Shown: positions 33,461 to 44,300, counted from the first letter of the stretch. The stretch is DNA of 64,000 nucleotides from Alistipes excrementigallinarum (GCA_019112825.1 DXIP01000022.1:62001-126000); one strand, 5' to 3'. Program-made: numbers and translations. Notes: generated by a model from the sequence alone, not told the origin.

Positions 33461-34892
33461 CCGGACCAACTCGATTTTCTACGGCGTGGACCTCGGTACG
33501 GTCCTGCTCTACGTGCTCATCGTCATCGCGGGGTGGCTCTCGATTACCTCGGCGTCGTACGAGGAGGGGACGGGCGACTTCTTCTCCTTCTCGCACTTCT
33601 ACATGAAGCAGCTCATCTGGGTCGGCGTGGCGTGGGCCACGGCCGTCGTGCTGCTGCTGCTCGACGTGCGCTACTTCCACATGTTCGCCTATCCGGCCTA
33701 CTTCATCGGCCTTGGGCTGCTGGTCGCCGCCCTGCTCTTCGGCCGCGAGGTCAACGGCGCCAAGGCGTGGTTCGAGTTCGGCTCCTTCCGCGTGCAGCCC
33801 GTCGAGTTCGCCAAGATTGCCACGGCGCTGGCCGTGGCGCGCGTCATGAGCGCCTACTCCTTCTCGATTGACCGTCCGGGCAACCTCTTCAAGGTGGGGA
33901 TGGTCATCTGCATCCCGCTCTTCATCATCATCCTGCAGAACGACACCGGCTCGGGTGTCGTGCTCTGCTCGTTCCTCTTCGTCCTCTACCGCGAGGGGCT
34001 GAACAAGTGGCTCTGCATCCCGGTACTCTTCGTCGCCGCCCTCTTCATCCTCTCGTTCCTGCTGGCGCCGATGACGCTGCTCGTGCTGATGATTCTGGTC
34101 TGCACGCTTTCGGAGGCGATGATGAACGGACGGTGGCGCTCGCGTCTGGTCTTCCTCGCCGCGCTGGCCCTCGCCTCGGGGCTGCTCTACGTCATCCTGT
34201 CGCTCGTGGCTCCCGGCGCGATGGACCTCTACCACTGCCTGCTCACCGTGACGCTCCTCTCGCTGATTTTCGTCGCCGTCTACGCCTACCGCGCCAACCT
34301 GCGCAACATCTTCATCACGATGGGGCTCTTCGTCTGCTCGATGATTTTCCTGCCGACGACCGACTACATCTTCAACTCGATTCTCAAGGAGCACCAGCGC
34401 AACCGCATCCTCAGCTTCCTGGGCATCATCAGCGACCCGCGCGGGGTGGACTACAACGTCAACCAGTCGAAAATCGCCATCGGCTCGGGCGGCCTCTTCG
34501 GCAAGGGGTTCCTCGAGGGGACGCAAATCAAGTACGGCTTCGTGCCTGAGCGCCATACGGACTTCATCTTCTGCACGGTGGGCGAGGAGTGGGGCTTCGT
34601 GGGGACGATGGTCGTGCTGACGCTCCTCTGTCTGCTCATCCTGCGGCTGATGCGGATGGGCGAGCGGCAGGAGGAGCCCTTCGGCCGCATCTACTGCTAC
34701 TGCGTGGCGGCCATCCTGCTCTTCCACGTGATGGTCAACGTCGGGATGACGGTGGGGCTGATGCCCGTGATGGGCATTCCGCTCCCCTTCATGAGCTACG
34801 GCGGCTCGTCGCTCATCGCCTTCACCATCCTGCTCTTCATCGCCGTGCGGCTCGATGCCTCGACGCGGCAGTTCGGCCTCAACAAGTTCTGA
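33450..34892 (+). CDS. rodA: peptidoglycan glycosyltransferase RodA (SEDS family)
   Basis: The 480-residue polytopic membrane protein carries the SEDS signatures: an early LITSASY-like segment after the first helix, GSFRVQPVEFAKIA (the conserved Q-P-S/V-E-x-x-K motif), LQNDTGSG with the catalytic-loop Asp, and the late GIPLPFMSYGGSS motif. It polymerises lipid II for side-wall synthesis with PBP2. It is longer than many RodA proteins because of an expanded middle loop. It is separated by 22 bases from the P-type ATPase gene. Confidence 0.95.
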   Translation: MTANRTNSIFYGVDLGTVLLYVLIVIAGWLSITSASYEEGTGDFFSFSHFYMKQLIWVGVAWATAVVLLLLDVRYFHMFAYPAYFIGLGLLVAALLFGREVNGAKAWFEFGSFRVQPVEFAKIATALAVARVMSAYSFSIDRPGNLFKVGMVICIPLFIIILQNDTGSGVVLCSFLFVLYREGLNKWLCIPVLFVAALFILSFLLAPMTLLVLMILVCTLSEAMMNGRWRSRLVFLAALALASGLLYVILSLVAPGAMDLYHCLLTVTLLSLIFVAVYAYRANLRNIFITMGLFVCSMIFLPTTDYIFNSILKEHQRNRILSFLGIISDPRGVDYNVNQSKIAIGSGGLFGKGFLEGTQIKYGFVPERHTDFIFCTVGEEWGFVGTMVVLTLLCLLILRLMRMGERQEEPFGRIYCYCVAAILLFHVMVNVGMTVGLMPVMGIPLPFMSYGGSSLIAFTILLFIAVRLDASTRQFGLNKF

Positions 34893-34914
34893 ACCCACAA
34901 ATACCTCCTCCCGA

Positions 34915-37497
34915 ATGAAAGATTACAACCCCCGGGGACTTACCCCGCAGCAGGTCGCCGAGAGCCGGCAGCGCCACGGCGACAACGTCATCACGCCGCC
35001 GAAGGACGACTCGGCGTGGAAACTCTTCATCGACAAGTTCCGTGACCCCATCATTCAGGTGCTGCTCTTCGCGGCGGTGCTCTCGCTGGCCATCGCCTTC
35101 GTCGAGAAGAACTTCACCGAATCCATCGGCATCATCTGCGCCATCATCCTAGCCACGTGTGTCGGCTTCTGGTTCGAGTGGGACGCCATGCGGCGCTTCC
35201 GCCGGCTCAACCAGGTCAACGACGACATCCCGGTCAAGGTGGTGCGCGACGGTGCGGTGTGCGAAGTGCCGCGCCGCGACGTGGTGGTGGGCGACGTGGT
35301 CTGCATCGAGAGCGGCGAGACGGTACCGGCCGACGGCGAGCTGGTCGAGGCCGTGTCGTTGAGCATCAACGAGTCGACGCTGACGGGCGAGCCGTCGGTC
35401 GACAAGACCACCGACGAGGCCCACTTCGATGCCGAGGCCACCTATCCGTCGAACGTGGCCATGCGCGGCACGACGGTCGTAGACGGCTACGGCCGCATGG
35501 TCGTGACGGCCGTGGGCGACCGCACCGAGGCGGGGCGCGTGACCGAGCAGTCGACCATCGAGAGCGACGAGCAGACGCCGCTCAACCGCCAGCTCACGCG
35601 TCTTTCGCGCCTCATCGGCAAGCTCGGCATCGGCCTCTCGTGCGCCATCTTCTGCGTCATGCTGGGCAAGGCCCTCTTTGCGGGCCATCTGCTCGAGGGC
35701 GACTGGCTGCAGATTTCGCAGCATGTGCTCCACATCTTCATGATTTCGGTGGCCATCATCGTCATGGCCGTCCCCGAGGGGCTCCCCATGAGCATCACCC
35801 TCTCGCTCGCCATGTCGATGCGCCGCATGCTCAAGACCCACAACCTGGTGCGCAAGATGCACGCCTGCGAGACGATGGGCGCCGTGACGGTCATCTGCAC
35901 CGACAAGACCGGTACGCTGACCCAGAACAAGATGCACGTCGACGAGCTGGTCTGCTACGACGAGTTGCCGGAGCAGGCCTTCGACGAGCTGATTGCCCTC
36001 AACTCGACCGCCTTCCTCGATGCCGGGGGCAAAATCATCGGCAACCCGACCGAAGGGGCGCTGCTCGAGTGGATGCGCAGTCGCGGCGTGTCGTACGAGC
36101 AGCTGCGCGAGGGGGCGAAAATCATCGACCGCCTCACCTTCTCCACCGAGCGCAAGTACATGGCGACCATCATCGAGAGCGGCCTCTCGGGGCGCCGCAT
36201 CCTCTGCGTGAAGGGTGCCCCCGAGATTGTGCGCTCGATGTCGCTGCCCGACGGGCGCGACGAGGAGGTTCAGACGCGGCTGCTGGCCTTCCAGAACCGC
36301 GCCATGCGTACGCTGGGCATTGCCTGGCGCGAGTGCACCGAAGAGGATGCCCTTCAGGCCGTCGAGGCGGGCGGACTCCGCTTTGCGGCCGTGGCGGCCA
36401 TCTCGGACCCCGTGCGCGAGGATGTTCCGGCGGCCGTCGCGCGCTGCCTCGGGGCCGGCATCGCCATCAAGATTGTCACGGGCGACACGCCGGCCACGGC
36501 GCGTGAGATTGCCCGCCAAATCGGCCTGTGGAACGACGCCGTCGACGGCGAGCACAACCACATGACCGGCACCGAGTTCGCCGCCATGAGCGACGAGGAG
36601 CTGCTCGAACGCGTCGGCGAGCTCAAGATTATGTCGCGCGCCCGCCCGCTCGACAAGCAGCGGCTGGTGCGTCTGCTGCAGCAGCGCGGCGAGGTGGTGG
36701 CCGTCACGGGCGACGGTACGAACGACGCCCCGGCGCTCAACTTCGCCAACGTCGGCCTCTCGATGGGGTCGGGCACCTCGGTGGCAAAGGATGCCAGCGA
36801 CATCACGCTGCTCGACGACTCGTTCGCCTCGATTGCCACGGCCGTCATGTGGGGACGGTCGCTCTACCGCAACATCCAGCGCTTCGTCCTTTTCCAGCTG
36901 ACCATCAACTTCGCGGCGATTGTCATCTGCTTCGTCGGGGCGATTTTCGGCACCGACATGCCCCTCACGGTGGTGCAGATTCTCTGGGTGAACATCATCA
37001 TGGACACCTTCGCCGCCATGGCGATGGCCTCGCTGCCGCCCAACCCCGAGGTGATGCGCGACCGTCCGCGTCCGCGCAACGAGTTCATCATTACGCCCGC
37101 CATGGCGCGGACGCTCTTCACGTGCGGCGGCGTGATGGTGGTCGTGCTGCTGGGCATGCTCTTCTACTGGTCGTTCGGCAGCGGTGAGATGACCGTCCGC
37201 GAGCTGACGCTCTTCTTCTCGACCTTCGTCTTCATGCAGTTCTGGAACATGTTCAATGCGAAGGGCTTCGAGACGCGCCATTCGGTCTTCAAGGACTGGC
37301 ACGACTGTCGTGAATTCTTCCTCATCCTGCTGGTGATTGCCGTCGGGCAGGTGCTCATTGTCGAGTTCGGCGGGGCGGTCTTCCGTACCGTGCCGCTCTC
37401 GTGGGGCGAGTGGGCCGCCGTCATCGGCTCCACGTCGCTCATTGCCATCGGCGGCGAGGTGGTTCGTACCCTCAGCCGGCGCCGCCGGGCGCGGTAG
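34915..37497 (+). CDS. calcium-type (P2) P-type cation ATPase
   Basis: I start at MKDYNPRGLTPQQVAESRQRHG (860 residues). The P-type hallmarks are complete: actuator-domain TGEP, PEGLP at 287-291 in the ion-binding helix, the phosphorylated aspartate D330 in CTDKTGT, and TGDGTNDAP at 598-606. PEGLP plus the second ion helix (WVNIIMDTFAAMA) points to a calcium pump of the PMCA/SERCA group. It would extrude Ca2+ (or possibly Mn2+) across the inner membrane. Only 22 bases follow rodA, and no promoter or terminator is visible in the gap, so it is probably transcribed with the elongasome operon. Confidence 0.93.
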   Translation: MKDYNPRGLTPQQVAESRQRHGDNVITPPKDDSAWKLFIDKFRDPIIQVLLFAAVLSLAIAFVEKNFTESIGIICAIILATCVGFWFEWDAMRRFRRLNQVNDDIPVKVVRDGAVCEVPRRDVVVGDVVCIESGETVPADGELVEAVSLSINESTLTGEPSVDKTTDEAHFDAEATYPSNVAMRGTTVVDGYGRMVVTAVGDRTEAGRVTEQSTIESDEQTPLNRQLTRLSRLIGKLGIGLSCAIFCVMLGKALFAGHLLEGDWLQISQHVLHIFMISVAIIVMAVPEGLPMSITLSLAMSMRRMLKTHNLVRKMHACETMGAVTVICTDKTGTLTQNKMHVDELVCYDELPEQAFDELIALNSTAFLDAGGKIIGNPTEGALLEWMRSRGVSYEQLREGAKIIDRLTFSTERKYMATIIESGLSGRRILCVKGAPEIVRSMSLPDGRDEEVQTRLLAFQNRAMRTLGIAWRECTEEDALQAVEAGGLRFAAVAAISDPVREDVPAAVARCLGAGIAIKIVTGDTPATAREIARQIGLWNDAVDGEHNHMTGTEFAAMSDEELLERVGELKIMSRARPLDKQRLVRLLQQRGEVVAVTGDGTNDAPALNFANVGLSMGSGTSVAKDASDITLLDDSFASIATAVMWGRSLYRNIQRFVLFQLTINFAAIVICFVGAIFGTDMPLTVVQILWVNIIMDTFAAMAMASLPPNPEVMRDRPRPRNEFIITPAMARTLFTCGGVMVVVLLGMLFYWSFGSGEMTVRELTLFFSTFVFMQFWNMFNAKGFETRHSVFKDWHDCREFFLILLVIAVGQVLIVEFGGAVFRTVPLSWGEWAAVIGSTSLIAIGGEVVRTLSRRRRAR

Positions 37498-37651
37498 TTT
37501 GCGAGTCGGGGTTCCGATACCCTCCGGAGCCTGCAGCCCGAATGTTTGATGTGCGGATGTGTGTGTTGCGGGGAGGTTTGGACCCGGTTTGCGGTATTGT
37601 CCCGACCGGAGACAAAACGCGGATATCCGGTAAACAGGTTTCGAAACAGTG

Positions 37652-38898
37652 ATGACACGAGCCCTTTTACTGCTCGTGCTGGCGGTGCTCTTTGCACCCC
37701 GGCACGCATGCGGCCAGATTGCCGACAGCACCGGCCGCACTTGCCTTGTCCCCGCCTCGGCCTCCTACGAGCGCCGCATCGACCGGCGCCGCTCGACGCG
37801 CGCCTATCGCATGACCTTCGTCGCCGTGCCGCTCATCGTCGGGGCCTGGTCATGAAGCCCTTCGATGACGATTTCCGCGAGCTGCGCAACGACCATGCCC
37901 GTTCGTTCGACTACCACTACGACGACTACGTGCAGTACCTCCCCATGGCCACCATGTTCGGTATGAAGGCCTTCGGCGTGCGAAGCCGCAGTTCGTGGGG
38001 GCGCATGCTGGTCTCGGATGCCTTCTCCGCCGCGCTGATGGCCACGGCGGTCAACTCGCTCAAGTACTCCTGCAAGGTGATGCGCCCCGACGGCTCGACG
38101 CGCAACTCCTTCCCCTCGGGATATACGGCGACGGCCTTCATGGCGGCCACGATGCTCCACAAGGAGTACGGCCACCTCTCGCCCTGGGTGAGTGTCGGGG
38201 GCTATACGGTGGCCACGCTGACGGGCGTCTCTCGCCAGCTCAACAACCGCCACTGGGTGAGCGACGTGATGGTGGGGGCCGGCATCGGCATCCTTGCCAC
38301 GGAGCTGGGCTACTTCTTCGCCGACCTCATCTACAAGCGGCGCGGGCTCAACGTCGAGGAGACGATGCTTGTCTACGACCGCTACCGCTGCCCCTCGTTC
38401 CTGAGCTTTTCGCTCGGACTTTCGACCATGCCGGGCAGCTACCGGCTGGGACCCTCCACGCGCGTCGAGCTGATGTCGGGTCCCTCGGTGGGGGTCGAGG
38501 GGGCGTGGTTCCGCACACCCTACTGGGGCATCGGCGGACGTCTCTCGTCGTCGTATCTGCGCGTGAGCGTCAACAATGTCTCGCAGACCGAGAACCTCAA
38601 GTGCGCCTCGGCCAGCGCCGGACTCTACCTCTCCTACCCCTTCTCGGTGCGGTGGCTCCTGGGGTCGAAGCTTCTGGGCGGCTACGAGGGCTACAAGAGC
38701 TGCAACACCGATACGACCCGCCTGGGGGGCTGCGGCGGATTCCAGCTCGGAACGGGCGTGTCGGCTACCTACCTTGCCTCGCAGAACTTCGGCGTGCGCT
38801 TCCTGCTCGACTACGACATGGCGCCGCCGATGGTGCGCTCGTCGCACGAACGGCTGCATCGGGTGACGCTGGGCCTTGCCGTGGCGGCCGTCTTCTGA
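37652..38898 (+). pseudogene. PAP2-family phosphatase with C-terminal beta-barrel, frameshifted
   Basis: The reading frame that begins at 37652 (signal MTRALLLLVLAVLFAPRHACG) stops at 37855 after VPLIVGAWS, while the neighbouring frame continues as GLVMKPFDDDFRELRNDHA to 38898. Adding one G to the GGGG run at 37841-37844 joins them perfectly (VPLIVGGLVMKPF). The remainder holds the PAP2 motifs KYSCKVMRP and SRQLNNRHWVSD, but the central PSGH motif reads PSGY, losing its histidine. After about residue 245 comes a beta-rich stretch ending in an aromatic residue, like an outer-membrane barrel. The intact protein (about 415 residues) would be a lipid phosphatase at the envelope. The frameshift could be a sequencing error or a real lesion; the His-to-Tyr change favours decay. 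Confidence 0.75.
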
Positions 38899-38953
38899 GG
38901 CGCGGCCCTGCAGACTCTGCCGCTCCGCCGCAGAGGCGCTTTCTGAAAACAAA

Positions 38954-38991
38954 CCGAGTCCCCAAACTCCTTCCGGTGTTCGGGGACTCGG
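38954..38991. terminator. terminator between convergent genes
   Basis: A 10-base stem (ccgagtcccc / ggggactcgg) lies 56 bases after the PAP2 stop and 28 bases after the DUF4840-like gene stop (which runs leftward). On the minus strand it is followed by TTTGTTTTC. It probably serves both genes. Confidence 0.75.
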
Positions 38992-39019
38992 CCGTTTCGT
39001 GCGGTTGCTGCGTCGCGGA

Positions 39020-39607
39020 TTACTTCCGCGTCAGCTTGAACTTCAGCTCGTTGACCAGTTCGAAGGGCTCGCCTGCGCTTGCGCCCTCACCCAGCTGACA
39101 GCGAGTGGTTCTGAGTGTGAAGGCGAGCGTCCCCGACCGGGTAAAGGTCATCTTTGCGGGGGCCTCGATGTCAATCAGGACGACGAGCACGCCTGCCAGG
39201 TCGATGCGCAGCTGGGGCGCGGTCAGCGCGGCCGAGAGTTGCGTATCGTCGGCCGTGGGGGTGCCGATTTCCACCTCGTAGGAGATGTCGCCCAGCATGG
39301 TGAGCAACTGTGCGGCCTGCTCCTCGCCCAGGAGGGCCGTAACGAGGGTTGAGGCCGGGAAGCGGGGAATGACGATGCGGCCATCCTCCACGCGGAGCGA
39401 TACTTCGACGCCGTTCTGCGCCTCGGGTGAGGGGTTGAGGCTGCTCGGTGAGGGGGTGAAGTCGAAGGTGCCCGCATATTCGCCCGTCATGTCGGAGAGC
39501 GAGAGGGGAGTCGGCGACTCCTTTTTGTTGCTGTTGCCGCAGGCGGTGAAGAGCGCCGTCGCAAGGAGGCAAAGGGCCGTAGCCGTCAATCTGCACAGAT
39601 GTTTCAT
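39020..39607 (-). CDS. DUF4840-like lipoprotein
   Basis: Starting at MKHLCRLTATALCLLATALFTACG gives 195 residues with a lipobox (LFTAC). The body opens with L-S-D-M-T-G-E-Y-x-G-x-F and then strands alternating with R-V-E-D-G-R-I-V-I and A-P-A-K-M-T-F-T, ending in an F-E-L-V-N-E-L-K-F segment. This resembles the Bacteroidales DUF4840 lipoproteins, though I am not certain. Function unknown. It is transcribed alone from a good promoter. Confidence 0.65.
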   Translation of the reverse strand: MKHLCRLTATALCLLATALFTACGNSNKKESPTPLSLSDMTGEYAGTFDFTPSPSSLNPSPEAQNGVEVSLRVEDGRIVIPRFPASTLVTALLGEEQAAQLLTMLGDISYEVEIGTPTADDTQLSAALTAPQLRIDLAGVLVVLIDIEAPAKMTFTRSGTLAFTLRTTRCQLGEGASAGEPFELVNELKFKLTRK

Positions 39608-39633
39608 GGTCGTTTGTTTTTGGTGATACGGCT

Positions 39634-39665
39634 CAAATGTAGCGACGGGCGGTCTCTTGGTCAAA
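39634..39665 (-). promoter_or_regulatory. promoter of the DUF4840-like gene
   Basis: On the minus strand TTTG at 39665-39662, 20 bases, then TACATTTG at 39641-39634. The leader is about 20 bases. Confidence 0.75.
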
Positions 39666-39848
39666 TAAATTCAACGGACTGTCGGATTTTCCCCACCGGG
39701 AGGCGGTTTTCCATCACAAGGGTTTTGCGGGGCGGGAGTGTTTGCCCGGCATTTGCCGCGGCATATGCCGGTGGAGCAGACACCGGTGGAGCCGGTTCTG
39801 GCGGAGCAGATAGCCGGGCCGAAGCGGGCTGCATCTGTCCGGGGCGCG

Positions 39849-39884
39849 CAAAAAGAGGAGGTCCGGCAGATGCCGAACCTCCTC
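39849..39884 (-). terminator. gdhA terminator
   Basis: The minus-strand hairpin (gaggaggt-cggc arms, agat loop) ends in CTTTTTGC. It lies about 48 bases after the gdhA stop. The region 39666-39848 holds no gene. Confidence 0.85.
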
Positions 39885-39931
39885 GGAGTCTTTGGTCGAA
39901 GCGACAGGGGTCGCTCCGTAGTTTTCGTCGA

Positions 39932-41269
39932 TTAGAGAATGCCCTGCTCAACCATCGACTTGGCAACCTTCATGAAGCCGGCGATGTTGGCGCCCTTCAT
40001 GTAGTTGATGTAGCCGTCCTTCTCCGTGCCGTACTCGAGGCAGGCGTGGTGAATCGACGACATAATCTGGTGCAACTTGGCATCGACCTCCTCGGCCGTC
40101 CAGTTGAGCTTCTGTGCGTTCTGCGTCATCTCGAGACCCGACGTAGCCACGCCGCCGGCGTTCACCGCCTTGCCCGGGCCGTAGGGAATCTTCGCCGCGA
40201 TGAAGGCGTCGATGGCCTCCGGACGGCAACCCATGTTCGAAACCTCGGCAACAATCTTCACGCCGTTGGCCAGCAGCTTCTTGGCATCCTCGCCGTCAAG
40301 CTCGTTCTGCGTTGCGCACGGCATGGCGATGTCGACCTTGACCTCCCACGGTTTGCGGCCGGGGAAGAACTGCGAGCCGGGGAACTTCTTGGCGTAGGGC
40401 TCCACAACGTCGTTGTTCGAGGCGCGGAGCTCGAGCATGTAGGCAATCTTCTCCTTGTCCAGACCGGCCGGGTCGTAGATGTAGCCGTCGGGACCCGAAA
40501 TGGTCACCACCTTGGCACCCAGTTCGGTAGCCTTCGTAGCGGCACCCCAGGCCACGTTGCCGAAGCCCGAAATGGCGATGGTCTGGCCCTTGATGTCCAT
40601 ACCGGCCTTCTCAAGCATCTGGCGCAGGAAGTATACGGCGCCGAAGCCCGTAGCCTCGGGACGAATCAGCGAACCGCCGTAGGTCATGCCCTTGCCCGTC
40701 AGCACGCCCGTGTTCTCGCGCGCCAGCTTGCGGTACATGCCGTAGAGGTAGCCGATTTCGCGGCCGCCCACGCCGATGTCACCGGCCGGAACGTCGGTCT
40801 CGGGACCGATGTGGCGCCACAGTTCGGTCATGAAGGCCTGGCAGAAACGCATCACCTCGCGGTCCGACTTGCCCTTGGGGTTGAAGTCCGAGCCGCCCTT
40901 CGCACCGCCCATCGGCAGCGTCGTCAGCGCGTTCTTGAAAATCTGCTCGAAGCCCAGGAACTTCAGAATCGAGGGATTCACCGAGGGATGGAAACGCAAA
41001 CCGCCCTTGTAGGGACCGATGGCGTTGTTGAACTGGAAGCGATAGCCGGTGTTGACCTGCACTTCGCCCTTGTCATCCACCCATACCACCTTGAACGTGA
41101 AGCTGCGGTCGGGTTCAACGATGCGCTCCGCAATGCGGTTGGCTTCGAACTCCGGATGCTGGTTGTAGGTCTCCTCTACGGTCATCAGCACTTCGCGAAC
41201 GGCTTGCAGGTACTCGCTCTCGCCCGGGTGCTTCTTCTCGAGCTCGGCCATCAGTTTGTTTACATTCAT
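39932..41269 (-). CDS. gdhA: NADP-type glutamate dehydrogenase
   Basis: The 445-residue enzyme interconverts glutamate and 2-oxoglutarate plus ammonia and is a main nitrogen-assimilation route in Bacteroidales. The active-site glycine/lysine segment GGAKGGSDFNPKGKSDREV and the substrate site GPYKGGLRFHPSVN are conserved, as is the coenzyme loop ISGFGNVAWGAATK. The length is typical of hexameric, NADP-linked bacterial GDH; the coenzyme preference is inferred from the family. Monocistronic, with its own promoter and terminator. Confidence 0.95.
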   Translation of the reverse strand: MNVNKLMAELEKKHPGESEYLQAVREVLMTVEETYNQHPEFEANRIAERIVEPDRSFTFKVVWVDDKGEVQVNTGYRFQFNNAIGPYKGGLRFHPSVNPSILKFLGFEQIFKNALTTLPMGGAKGGSDFNPKGKSDREVMRFCQAFMTELWRHIGPETDVPAGDIGVGGREIGYLYGMYRKLARENTGVLTGKGMTYGGSLIRPEATGFGAVYFLRQMLEKAGMDIKGQTIAISGFGNVAWGAATKATELGAKVVTISGPDGYIYDPAGLDKEKIAYMLELRASNNDVVEPYAKKFPGSQFFPGRKPWEVKVDIAMPCATQNELDGEDAKKLLANGVKIVAEVSNMGCRPEAIDAFIAAKIPYGPGKAVNAGGVATSGLEMTQNAQKLNWTAEEVDAKLHQIMSSIHHACLEYGTEKDGYINYMKGANIAGFMKVAKSMVEQGIL

Positions 41270-41303
41270 AGTCTGTGAAGTTTTAGTTGGTTGTTGTTTA
41301 GTA

Positions 41304-41335
41304 CAAATATAGTATTATTTCCGATAGATTGTAAC
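41304..41335 (-). promoter_or_regulatory. gdhA promoter
   Basis: TATATTTG at 41311-41304 on the minus strand, about 35 bases before the gdhA ATG. The -33 element (GTTAC at 41335-41331) is a weak match. Confidence 0.5.
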
Positions 41336-41362
41336 TCTCCATGGAAAATTTTAGCAAATTCG

Positions 41363-44300
41363 TCACACGGTCTCATCGGCCGGGCACTCGGCGATGATGC
41401 CCTTGTTCGAACGTCCGTCGATATAGACCCGCAGCGGCCGCTCGAAGCGCACCTGGCGCAGGAACTCCCCTTCGCGGAGCGCTGGCCGGGCGTCGAGCCG
41501 CGAGATGCGGAAGCTGCCGTCGCCGCGGAAGGGGTTGATGGTCAGATAGCCCACCCCCAGCGAGGTGACGTTCTGGAAGAAGTGGGTGCCCTGCGAGGGC
41601 TCGACCTCGAAGCGTTCGATGCCGCACTCGACGATGACCTTCGCCTCGGAGATGTGGGTCCACTTGACCGGGACGCCGAGGAAGGGGTCCGACGAGCCCC
41701 AGCGGCCCGGGCCTACCAATATATAGGAGCGCCCCTCCTCGCGCATGCTGCGGTTGAACTCCAGCAGCTCCTGGGCGATGTGCTCGGTCGAGAGCGTGTC
41801 GAAGGTCTCGGGCTTCACGTAGATGATGTCCGCCAGGTCGTGCATGGCGCCGATGCCCAGCGCGCTCTCGGCGTAGATGAGCGCCTCGGAGGTGTCGACC
41901 GTCGACCAGTCCATCGGCCGGTTGTCCTGGTTGTCGATGATGGGGCGAATCTGCAGCAGGTTGAAAATCCGCTGCTGGCCCGCCGGGACGTCCATGTTGA
42001 CGGCAAACTCCACCTCGACCGGGCAGCGCATCTCCTCGGTGCCCATGCGCAGGATGTCGCAGACGATGTCGGCCAGCGGGAAGGTGTTGTACTTCAGAAT
42101 GTTGTTGAACGTGATGACCTTCCGCCCAGGGTCCATGGGGCTGTCCGAGATGCGCTCGTTCTCGCGGTCCCACACCGAGCAGACGTAGCGGGCGTTGCGC
42201 AGCGTGGAGATTTGCGTGAGGTCGAGCCGGTGGAGGTTCACCGCATCGTCAATCGAGGTGCGGAACTCCTCGGGGCGGAGGCTCAGGGCCAGCACCTCGC
42301 TCTGCGTGTCGCGCAGCGCCAGCTCGGGCGTCGAGGTCTGGAGCACCTTGCGGGGATGGCTGGGCGAGAAGCGGAGCGTGCGGCCGCCGTCGACCACCAG
42401 CTTGCCCAGGCCCATCGCCACGTTGCAGATGCCCTCCTCGGGCGTCTCGTCGCCGATGGGGTAGTAGTTGATGGAGCGGGCCACGCCCGAGAAGGTGGGC
42501 ATGAAGAGCCCCTCCTGCTCCGTGCCGCAGACCTCCTGGATGATGACCGCCATCTTCTCCTCCGAGATGACGTTCTGCGACGAGGAGATGTAGGCGCGCG
42601 AGGCGGCGAAGTAGACCGAGGCGTAGACGCTCTTGATGGCCTTGAGCAGCAGGCGGAGCATCTGCCCCTCGTTGTCCACGTGGGGAATCATGTAGGTCGA
42701 GTAGATGCCGGCGAAGGGCTGGTAGTGCGAATCCTCCAGCTTGGAGGATGAGCGCACGGCCAGCGGTCCGGAGGTGGTGCGGATGTAGGCGCGCAGCTCC
42801 TCCTGCAGCTTGACCGGCACGGTCGAGCCGACGAACTCCGAGAGAATCACGTCGTCGGGCAGGTCTTGCGAGATGATGTATTTCAGACCGTTCAGACGGA
42901 TGAACTCGTCGAAGTAGTCGGTGGCGATGACCACCGAGCGGGGGATGAGGATGCGTACCCCCTCGTGCTTGTCGTACTGGCGGTACTTGATGAGCATCGA
43001 GTTCATGAAGGCCAGGCCGCGCGCCTTGCCGCCCAGCGACCCCTCGCCGATGCGGGCGAAGGCCACCGCGTCGGAGTAGGTCTCTGGGTCGAAGCGGGCG
43101 ATGACCCCTTGCCCGAGCAGCGTGCGGTAGTCCTTGATGAGGTTGACGATGGCGCGGCGGTGCGCTTCGCGCGTGGCGAAGTGGCTCTTGTTGTGGCGGC
43201 GGATGGCGGCCGCCAGCGGGAACAGACCGCGCGAGTAGAGCCACTTGGAGAGGTGGTTCTGCGAGGTGTGGTACTCGAAGGCGTCGTCGGGGATGGTGGC
43301 AATCATCTCCTGCATCTGCTTCAGGTCGCGGGCGCTGCCGATGACGGCCCCCGTGGCGGGGTCCTTGAAGATGAAGTCGCCGAAGGCGAACTCCCGGGAG
43401 ATGTATTCGTGCAGTTGCGAGAGCAGCGTCTTGGAGTTCTTGGCGATGAAGCCCACGCCCAGCTGGCGGGCAATCTCCTCGAATTCGGTCTGCGACGACT
43501 GCAGCAGGATGGGCATCAGCGGGTTGTCCTCGCGGATGTGACGGCAGAGGTCGATGCCGGCGTCGCGCTTCTCGCTCTGCGAGGGGTCGTTGCGGTGGAG
43601 GACGAAGCCCACGTCGGAGATGACGCCCAGCAGGTTGTTGCGGTAGCGGTCGTAGAGGTCGACCGCCTCCTCGTAGGAGGTGGCCAGCAGAATCTTGGGC
43701 CGCGCGCGCTTGCGCAGCACCTGCTGCTGCTCGTTGAGCGCATCCTTCAGAAATTCGGTGTTCTGCAGCAGGATGAGCTTGTAGAGCTCGGGCAGGTAGG
43801 TCGAGTAGAAGCGGATGGAGTCCTCGACCAGCAGGATGGCCTGGACACCCCCCTGGAGCATGTCCTCGCGGGCGTTCATGGCATCCTCGATGAGCTTGAT
43901 GATGGCGATGATGAGCTCCGTGTTGCCGTGCCAGCAGAAGATGTAGTCGAGTGCCGAGCGGTCGCGCTCCTCGATGCGGCGGTAGATATCCTTCGAGAAG
44001 GAGGTCAGCAGCGCGATGGGGATGCGCGGGTGGCGCTCCTTGACGATGTGGGCAAAGGCGAAGACGTCGGGCTCGCCGACGTTGTACATCGTCAGGATGA
44101 AGTCGTAGGAGTCATCCTCGTCCAGCAGCTCGAGCGCCTCGGCTGTCGAGCTCACGCGGGTGAACGAGGGGGGATTCGAGAGGTTGAGTTCGAGGTACTC
44201 CTGGTTAATCTGCGACTCGATGTGGCCGTCCTCCTCGAGGATGTAGCCGTCGTAGCTGCAGCAGACCAGCAGAATCTTGTGAATCCGGTATTTCATGAAG

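Noticed and set aside
35149..37740. An 863-codon frame antisense to the P-type ATPase
   Set aside because: His- and Arg-rich low-complexity translation, no family; the ATPase motifs on the plus strand are complete.
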